Below, one piece after another: positions 11,001-19,600 of a stretch of 35,835 bases of DNA. Source of the stretch: Priapulus caudatus (taxonomy: Eukaryota; Priapulida; Priapulimorpha; Priapulimorphida; Priapulidae); the NCBI RefSeq assembly GCF_000485595.1, contig NW_014577531.1:163332-199166 (forward strand), given 5' to 3'. Position 1 is the stretch's first letter, and the number at the start of each line of letters is the position of its first letter. The position numbers and the translations under genes are program-made. The notes beneath the pieces are model-generated. The model had not been told where the DNA came from. It did no database searches and worked only from the letters and a program-made list of their open reading frames with translations.

Positions 11001-13281
11001 TTCACTTCAATCCGTTATTTACTTCTTAAAAAGATTTGTTTTCAGAAACCCCGCTTCATTAACTTTAGTAAATTACGTTGGCCATTTACAAACATCAGAA
11101 AAATCACAGCGGTCTTACAATAGCCCTGGTTCTCGCTTGTATCTGTGGCGCTGCAGGAGGCCTGATAGACTCGCTGTGATGTGGTCTGATTGTTTGTAAA
11201 TGGCCAACGTAATTTACTAAAGTTAATGAAGCGCGGGGTTTCTGAAAAACAATCTTTTAAAGTAAATAACGATGAAGTGAATGTATACACATATCAGTAG
11301 CTAAGTAAAGCCATGTAGAAGGGAAATGGTAGGTTTTTTCCGGCACCAATAGCGCCGTACGGGCCGGCATTAGCAGCGCATGCATTTTCCATGCGATCTC
11401 ACGAAATTTCAATGAAACCCCGTTCTGTCCCCAATATAACCCTCACACAAAATATAAACAAGTGCCGCAGACGACAGCGGCTCATCTAACCGTCTACTGC
11501 GTGACTCTGTGGTGGAAGTGGTGGGATTCTAGTAAACCCTGCAAGTCCCAAATGTGTTCAACATACACGGCCGAAACAGTGGAATGCACAGGGATGGTAA
11601 CAGGGAACCTTCTCAAAAGAACTGTTCGTTGGGATCGTTTATGAAGTTGCCATGAGATGGCGGCGTACGTTTAATGTCCTTCAGATTAAAGACTGGCAAG
11701 CTCCCATCATACGTAGTAGCAACAACTATTTTGCAAGACAGAATAGGTAAGCACTCATCCATTTACCTGCTACGCAAGCCTACAGGCTGCAAAATTGCAA
11801 TAGAGAGCTGCCACCTGTAACCATTAGGGCAGGCAAAACCTGCACCAACACATGCACTGGCAGCAGCACTGGCAGTGGCATACGTTACATGTAACATACT
11901 GACAGTACGAATGACATAGAAATTATACGATTTAAGGAACATACACCTTCTTTGAAGCAAAATTTAGCTTTTGAAAATTTCCGACTGTGACATTGTAGCC
12001 TCATACATCACAGGCATGTATCGATTCTAACTAGCAAACCCGGCAGTCCAAATTCTTTCTACAGAACAGTCAACATAAATCCAAGTTTAAACCTCCTCCT
12101 TGAGGGTCAAAGGTTTATTCTCGCACACATATCTTCGCATGTCAGCAGAAGGGACATTTATGGTCCTTTCAATAAAGCCATAAAATGGCTAGGTCACCTG
12201 CCTGAAAACAAAAAAAGTTTTTCAATCGCCCTCAGTCAGGACCATGTCTCAGAAAATGTCTAAGATTTCTGCCCTGCTGCCCACTGGACCTTTTGACCTT
12301 GTGACCTCCAATTTCGGACAGTGGAATGCTTTTCCTACCATGATGACTTAGTAACACCGACGATAAATCACGGAGCTAGGTCGATGCCTTGTTTAGATTG
12401 GTGCCGGCAATTCTGCATTTTCACTATCCCTATACCTTAAGTTAAGAGTGAATGTTCCCCCTTTCTTTACAGCCGACCTCTTGACCTATGACCTTTGACC
12501 CGACTCGTCGACATCCAACTCGTTTTCGCATTACCCCCCCCCCACGATCCCGAATATCGTGACCGTTACGTCGACGCGCGGTTTAAGATTTGTGCCCAAC
12601 TGTTTGACGACGCGCACGACGCAGCGCATCGGACGGCGCGATTCGGGGTGACGGACGGACGCAACGACGATCATAGCCGGATTCTGATCAAAGCTGGCAT
12701 TCTGACTCATGTCAAGAATGAGCTAAAAAAGGTTAAATAATGGGACGAATTAATTCGGTCTACTTAGTCACGGGCACTCCTGGACCGGTTTCAATAATAA
12801 AATGATGGTTAATTCATAATACCAATTGTCAGCCTAGCCCTATTACTACAGTAGCCAGCAATAGTTCCTAATTGTTTGATTTGACGCTAATAACTTCACT
12901 TCCAAACACCGTTCAATACACCTATGCAACTACATAGCCCGCACTGCCATTGTGCATGCACAAATACACAGTAGGTTAGAGTAGTATTACCTAAACCTAC
13001 TGTGTATTGCTGCAATGCACAATTGCGTGCGTGCTATGTGTTGCATTAGGTGTTTTGAACGGTGTTGAAGTGAGTTATTAGTCAAATCAAACATTAAGAA
13101 CTATATGCGTAGGCTGTAGTAGTAGGCTACTGACAAGTTGTATTTATTAACCATCATTTTATTATTGAAACGGTCCAAGTGCCTGTGTACTTAGTCTTAC
13201 GACTCTAGAGTCTAGACTAGACATTGACAAGACAGTAGTCGACTTGCCAACCTTGAAAATCTCGAGCTTCCATCCACCCAT
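8082..13281 (-). CDS. PET100: PET100 homolog, mitochondrial cytochrome c oxidase assembly factor
   Basis: Three exons on the minus strand: 13252-13281 (MGGWKLEIFK), 8712-8798 (29 codons starting MAVYMSFPVATFWYF) and 8082-8174 (30 codons plus TAA). All junctions are phase 0 with GT donors and AG acceptors; total 69 residues, close to the roughly 73 of the human protein. Visible family features are the MG..KLEIF start, a single hydrophobic segment (residues about 11-24) with the YMSFPVA pattern, the KPKFYEDW turn and a charged helical C-terminus rich in Lys and Glu. PET100 is an inner-membrane protein needed for complex IV biogenesis. The exon 1 assignment rests on the match MGxKLEIF joined to the FPVA exon; the intron is 4.45 kb and full of repeats. 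The gene is convergent with NASP and head to head with ISCA1. Confidence 0.82.
9482..9888. mobile_element. Pogo/Tigger-like MITE
   Basis: Starts CAGTAAAAACCCGCGTATAA and ends in the complement (...GCGAGTTTTTACTG), flanked by TA on both sides (9480-9481 and 9889-9890). CAGT ends with TA duplication are typical of the pogo branch of Tc1/mariner. It is 407 bp with no transposase frame. An inner hairpin (CCCGCGC-TAG-GCGCGGG) lies at about 9629. Confidence 0.7.
9915..9990. repeat. Hairpin plus ATTGGC hexanucleotide repeat
   Basis: CAATAACAATGCCAG and its complement flank a 5-base loop at about 9918-9952. They are followed by about five copies of GGCATT from 9959. Confidence 0.8.
10060..10178. mobile_element. 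Partial pogo-like element (right end only)
   Basis: Carries the GTTCTTATATGCGGGTTTTT right end of the family at 9482-9888, followed by ACTG-TA, but no left end was found nearby. A further lone end sits at 14276-14311, at the junction of the tandem duplication. Confidence 0.6.
10834..11456. mobile_element. Palindromic foldback MITE, about 0.62 kb
   Basis: The outer sequence TATATTTGGGTGAGGGTTAT is mirrored at the right end (11430-11456), and the two arms of about 250-280 bp remain complementary to a central spacer of roughly 90 bp. Segments such as AATTACGTTGGCCATTTAC (11073) recur inverted at 11198. Ends with TA suggest a Tc1/mariner-type target. There is no coding capacity. Copies lie at 14954-15584 and, partly, 16188-16583. 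Confidence 0.8.
11457..12760. other. Repeat-like noncoding stretch of the duplicated unit
   Basis: No gene seen. Short repeated motifs of the TGACCTTTGACC type occur at 12285-12305 and 12480-12500, followed by a GACGGACGGACGC string near 12650; such strings suggest an old dispersed element. An 81-codon open frame at 12495-12740 has low-complexity composition, no recognised domain, and is not preserved in the second copy. Confidence 0.45.
12769..13187. mobile_element. hAT-like palindromic MITE with 8-bp target duplication
   Basis: Flanked by TACTTAGT on both sides (12761-12768 and 13188-13195). Left end CACGGGCACTCCTGGACC; the complement of the right end is CACAGGCACTTGGACC. An 8-bp duplication with CA(R)GG ends is the hAT signature. 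The two arms stay complementary through most of the 419 bp, around a centre near 12970 that has CACAGTAGG inverted copies. A degraded copy lies at 17969-18411. Confidence 0.85.
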
Positions 13282-13669
13282 TGCCTTTTACGAACGAGTA
13301 ACTATAAAATTATCTCAATTAATTCAGACTACTAATACGAATAACGATATTAGCAGAAAGCTTGGTGTTAGCTAAACATAAACTAAACTCAGTTAAAACT
13401 TGATAAACTTTGTAAACTAGTGTTGTGCTCTTGCGCATGTTGCGCATGTCGCTTACATCCCCAATATTTTATCCAAACGTGACCATTATTTATTATCTTA
13501 CACAAACCACTCAGGTAAAAGTAACTAGTAATATTTGTAAAATTATTTTTATTAAAAATATGCTGCTAGCTGTTAGTTTTTCTATATGAACATAGATATG
13601 AGTTATCAATAAAATTTTTTTTTACGTCCAACAGTTCAATTAAGCGACCATGACAATGATCAACGTTTG
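13282..13669. promoter_or_regulatory. Putative bidirectional PET100-ISCA1 promoter
   Basis: This is the 388-bp interval between the start codons of two divergent genes for mitochondrial proteins. It contains TGCGCATG twice (13432-13439 and 13441-13448), each resembling half of the NRF-1 site (YGCGCAYGCGCR). The remainder is A/T rich. The same interval recurs at 18507-18943 in the degraded tandem copy, where one of the two half sites is exact. Promoter function is inferred from gene arrangement and motifs. Confidence 0.6.
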
Positions 13670-13670
13670 A
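13650..13670 (+). promoter_or_regulatory. Short upstream ORF overlapping the ISCA1 start
   Basis: ATG at 13650 opens a six-codon reading frame (MTMINV) that ends in TGA at 13668-13670. The A of that TGA is the first base of the ISCA1 ATG (TGATG), an arrangement that would suit termination-reinitiation. Whether the transcript includes the upstream ATG is not known from sequence. Confidence 0.5.
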
Positions 13671-16600
13671 TGGCGTCGAGAGTTGTTGGTGCGGCTGTTC
13701 GGGCTGTAAAGTCAACGAAAAGGCCTCTAATACCACGAAAGGCAGCATTGTCCTTGGTGAGTAGTTATATTACTATTATTATCAGACTATTATGTGTTTT
13801 GACTATGTATTAACTTTAATTGGTATCTACTGCTAACGTAAACATAGGACTCACCTGGGTCAACCAATGGCGCAACGTAAAATAGGGCCCTACGCAACGT
13901 AAAATGAAATGTAGATTACTGAATTTAGACCCCCTTCATTGGCTGTAGACTCTGACTAGCATGCTAGATACATTTACATACACGACTGGTCATTAGCGTG
14001 GTCTGGAGCTAAGAAGAGTCATACGAGGTACTTTACCAGCAATAGCCAATACTGGCAATAGTGAACTCGCAAATTGAGTTCTCTTTAAAAAAAAAATTTC
14101 AATTCAATTCAATTCAAAAATGTTTATTCACGCATTACAAGATACATACATAATATAACTGGTTATATTAGTTTAGAATTGCGTAGGAGGGCGAGTTGAC
14201 TGTGAAGTTAGTAAATTTTTCTTAGTAAATTATTTGTGCGTGGGGCCGTTTTGAAACAACACTGTCAAAAAGTGTAAAAATCTATGTTCTTATACGCGGG
14301 TTTTTACTGTATCTCACTTTTTATGATTCTTACAGCTTCTCTGTACTTCCACGCCTCGATTTATTATATGTGCGCTATCACTGAGCATGTACTTACGTGT
14401 CAGCGAGTAATTGTTTATAAATTGATAAAATAAAACTCAAAAAACGCCGCCATTTCCCCATAGATATTCCATAATATGTAGCGAAAGTTCGTGAATTTTC
14501 GCGTACAAGAAGAGACATAAGAACATCCATAATGGCGTTTCACAACGTTCAAATAGAATAGCTGTTCGAAATTCTCTAATTTTAACGTGTATTTCGAGGT
14601 AAATACTAAATAGAAATGAAGAAGTGTAGGCCTAGCGATAGTTGCAACATGTAACAGGTGAGGTCAAATGTCACTAATACATTGTTTTATTTACGAAATT
14701 TTACGAAATTTTACGAAATTCAGAGTTTGTTTTCAAGCTATCAGGCATTTCGTATGGAAGGGTGTCAGGCTCCTCCGCCGTGTAACAGTCGGAGAGCCTG
14801 GTCGGTTTAGGGTTAGGGAGTAGGCATAGGCGGCTCCCTAGACTCGTTAGTAGAGTAGGCGAGGTACAGTCCGGCATATTCCCTGGGGGACATAGACCCT
14901 ATCAGCTCTACTTAGTCTTTAGACCGAATAATTCTGTCCCATATAACCTTTTTTATATTTTGGTGAGGGTTATATTGGGACAGAACGGGGTTCATTGAAA
15001 TTTTGTGAGATCGCATGCAAAATGCATGCGCTGCTAATGCAAGCCGCTAGTGGCGCGGAAAAAAAAAATCGGTTCCCTTCTATATGGCTTTATCTTGCTA
15101 CTAATATGTGTATACATTTCACTTCAATCGTTATTTACTTCTTAAAAGATTGTTTTTCAGAAACCCCGCTTCATTAACTTTAGTAAATTACGTTGGCCAT
15201 TTACAAACAATCAGACAAATCACAGCGGGTCTTACAATAGCCCCTGGTTCTCGCTTGTATCTGTGGCGCTGCAGGAGGCCTGATAGACTCGCTGTGATTG
15301 GTCTGATTGTTTGTAAATGGCCAACGTAATTTACTAAAGTTAATGAAGCGGGGTTTCTGAAAAACAATCTTTTAAGAAGTAAATAACGATTGAAGTGAAT
15401 GTATAGCACATATCAGTAGCTAAGTAAGCATGTAGAAGGGAAAATGGTAGGTTTTTATTTCCCGCACCAATAGCGGCGTGACGGTGCCAGCATTAAGCAG
15501 CGGCATGCATTGTTCCATGCGATCTCACGAAATTTTCAATGAACGCCCGTTCTGTCGCCCATAATAACCCTCCACCAAAATATAAACAAGTGCCGCAGAG
15601 CGACAGCGGCGTCATCTAAACGTCTTACTGCGTGTGACTCTGTGGTGGAAGTGGTGGGATTCTAGATAAACCCTGCTAGTCCCCCCAAAATGTGTTCAAC
15701 ATAGCACGACGCCGAAACAGTGGAATGCACAGGGATGGTAATCAGCGAACCTTCTCAAAAGGTGATTACGTGTGGGTAGGTTAATCTGCATGCAGATGGC
15801 GGCGTAGTTATCCGGGTTTGTGGATCCTTCACCCGTAGATAGCAACACTACTTTGCAAGACAGAATATGGTTAACACTCATCCATTTACCTGGCTAACGC
15901 AAGCCTACACAGGCTCCGCCAAATTGCAATACGAGAGCTGCCACTGTACCATTAAGCGCGCACAAACTGCCTCCAAACACATGCACTGGCAGCAGCCACT
16001 GGCAGTGGCATACGTTACATGTAACATACTGAACAGTACAGAATGAACATAGAAATTATACGATTCTTAAGGACAACATACACCTTCTTTAACGCAAGAT
16101 TTAGCTTTGAAAATTTCACTGTGACTTCGTACCTCATACATCCAGGCATGTAATACGATTCANNNNNNNNNNNNNNNNNNNNNNNNNTAATTTTCTATCG
16201 CTTATGTATCTTTGGCGCTGCAGGAGGCCTAGAGATCTGCTTGTGATTTGGTATTCGGATTGTTTGTAAATTTGACGATATACCTGGCGAGCTCAACGTA
16301 ATTGACTAATCTAAACGTTACAATGGAGCGGGGGTTCTTGAAAAACCAATCTATTATAAGAAGTTAATAACCGATTGAAGGTGAAGTGTATTACTTCATC
16401 AGTAGTAGCAAGTAAAGCCATGTAGGCAAGGACGGCTTACATAGGGTTTTTTTTCCGCACCGAATTAGCGGCCTCGGGCGCATTAGCAGCGCATGCTTCC
16501 AATGCGATCTCACCGGCGCGGGAATGCAAGATATCCCGTCTTCGATCTTCATACGCGCCATAAACTCACTACACCAAAATATTAAGCATCAAGTTGGCCG

Positions 16601-19600
16601 CGGAGCAAGCCTCACTAATTCGTTCTACTGCGGGTGACTCTACGTGGTGGCGTGGTGGAGATTCTAGTAACCCTGTGGTCCCAAATGTGTGTCACATACA
16701 CGCGACCGAAACAGGGAATGCACAGGCGATGAGTGATCAGCGAACCTCTCTCAAGCAGAAGTTCGTTCAGGGTCTGTTATAAAGTTGCCATTGAGATGGC
16801 GCGTAGCGTGTTTAACGAGAAGTAATTAGCCTGTCCTTCAGATTAAACGATGGAAGCTCCCATCATACGTAGTGCAACAACTATTTGCAAGACAGAATAG
16901 CGTAAGCATCATCCACTTTACTACGACAGCCTACAGGCTGCAGAATTGCAATAGAGAGCTGCAACCTGTAACCATTTAAAGGCTAGGCAAACCTGCCCAC
17001 AAACTTGGCGACTGATGGCAGCAGCCTACTGAGCAGTGGCATACGTTACATGTAACTACTGACAGATACAGAATGACATAGAAATTATACGATCTTAAAG
17101 GAACATACACCTTCTTAACACAAATTTTAGCTTTTGAAAGTTCACTGTGACAGTTGTATAGCCTCATACATCCAATGGTGGCATGTATAGATCGTCTACT
17201 TAGCAAACCCGCCAGTCAAATTCTTTCGTGAACAAGAACAGTCATAAACAAATCAAGGGTTTAAGCCTCCTCATTGAGGTCAAAGGTTATCCGACCATAC
17301 TCTGTGATGTCAGCAGAAGGGACTTTCATGTGGTCCTTTCATAAAAGCATAAAAATGCTAGGTCCACCCGCTGAAACAAAAAGTTTTTACACCTCGCTCA
17401 GTCAGACCATGTCCTCAGAAAATGTCTAAGATCTGCCTGTGCCCACTGAACATTGACTGGTGACCTCCAATTTCGGCACGTGAGGTTTAATCCTACCTGA
17501 TGCAACAGGCCGACGATCAGGCAGGAAAAGGGGCCCTAGGTCGAGCCGTGTTAGCATATTGGAGACAAAATGCCGAATCTGACAGTGTCATCCCCTCATA
17601 CCTTAAGTTAAGGGATCGTGAATGTTCCCCTCTTTTACACTCAGCAGATAGATTAAGAGAGAGATATGAAGAGAAAATGTTGACCTTGGACCTTTAGACC
17701 CCAGCTTCGAGACAGTCCAAGACTGCGTTTTCGGATTACCCGCACATCGCGAATATCGTGACCGGTATACGTCGAGCACTGGTGTAAGAAATTTGAGCAT
17801 GCTTCCACTGTTGACGGGCACGGACGCACGGCACGCGGACGGACGCACGGCTCGGACAACGGGGCGGCACGGGACATCTATCCCGATTCTCACAAGCTGC
17901 ATCTGATCGCGATATGTAGAGGAAGCTAAAAAGTGAAATATGGGACCGAATTATTCGTCGTACTTAGTCAGCGGCTTGGACGCTTTTCACTAATTAAAAT
18001 GATGGTTAATAATCGACAATTAGTCGAGTAGCCTATTACATACTTATTCAGAACCAGACATAGGCTTCATGTTGGGATTTGACTAGTAACTTCCACGCTT
18101 CAACACGTTCAATACACCTATGCAAACAAGCCCGCACCTTTTGGTGCAGCACAAATGGAACAGTAGGTTGAGTGTTATTTACTCTAACACGGTGTTTTGT
18201 ATATTGTTTGCTGCATGCACTAATGGCTAGCGGCTATGACTTGTTGCATATGGTGTTAGCCTATTGAACGTTGTTGAGTATGAGTTATTAGGGGGTCAAT
18301 ATACACATTAAGTACTTGCTGTACTGTCCAGTCAATAGACGTACTGACAAGTTGTATTATTAACCATCATGTTTATTATGAAAGCAGACGGTCAGAGAGC
18401 CTGTATATGTGTACTTAGGTCTTACGACTCTAGAGTTCTTTAGATAGACATTGCACGACAATTAGTCGACTTGCCAACCTTGAAATCTCGAGTTCCTCCA
18501 CCGCATTGCCTTTTACGCAACGAGAACTTAAAGTAAATCGTATGCGCAATTAATCAGGACTACTAATGCGAATAACATAAATAGCAGAAAGGATGCGGGT
18601 GTTAGCGAAACGATAAAACGTAAACTTACTTGATAAACTCTGTAAATAGGTCTAGTGCTCTCTGCGCATTGTTGCGCATGTCGCTTAACATCCCCCGAAT
18701 ATTTATCCACTCCAAACGGCGTGCACAGAGCACTTGCACAGGTACTCCGTGACATTATTTATTAGCTTACACAAACCACTCAGTAAAAGTAACTAGTAAA
18801 ATATTTGTAAATTTTTTATTTAAAAATAGGTGCTAGCTGTATAGTTTTTCTATTGGACATAGAGATATGAGTTATCAATAAAAATAATTTTTTTTTTACG
18901 TCTCAACAGTTCATTTAAGAGACCATGACAAGATCAACGTTTGATGGCGGTCTAGGTCGGAGAGTTTCGGTTTTCGGTGCGGATTCTGTTCTGGGGCCTG
19001 GTAAAAGTCAACGAAAAGGCTCTTAATACACGAAGGGATAACATGTCTTGTTGCGCCGAGTAGTTTATTACTGTTACTATTTTATCAGTGAATACTTATG
19101 TGGTTGTGGTGACTAGGATTAACTTCTAATGGTATCTTACTGCTAACGAAACATAGGACTCACCTGGGTCAACCGAATGCGGCAACAGAAAATAGGGCCC
19201 TACGCAAGCGTAAAAGTGAATCCGCTGATTACTGAATTTAGAACCCCTTTCAGTGGCTGTAGAGTTGGACTAGGATGCTAGATTACATTTACACAGCGAC
19301 TGGTTTAGCCGGTGGCTCTGGATCGCTACGAAGTAGTCATACGAACGGGCTACGTGTGTTACCAGCATAAGCCAATCACTGGGCAATCAAGGGTGAACTT
19401 CGCATAATCTGGAGTCCTCGTTCTCAAGCAAAAAAATTTCATTCAATTCAATTCAAAAATCGGTTTACTTACACCGCAGTTCACAAGAAATTACCGTACA
19501 TAATATACAAGCTGGTGTATATTAGTTTAGAATTGGTAGGAGGGCGAGTTGAGTGAAACGTTAGTAAATTTGTTCTTAGTAAATTATGTGCATTGGGCCA

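Larger units (their letters stand above)
10147..14275 (+). repeat. Tandem 4.1-kb duplication, copy 1
   Basis: Begins CTATGTTCTTATATGCGGG and ends ACTGTCAAAAAGTG. It contains the foldback element, the hAT-like MITE, PET100 exon 1, the shared promoter and ISCA1 exon 1, all intact. The following unit at 14280 restarts with the same sequence. Confidence 0.9.

Noticed and set aside
12495-12740. 81-codon open frame with a charged C-terminus
   Set aside because: No recognised domain, lies in repeat-like sequence, and is not kept in the second tandem copy.
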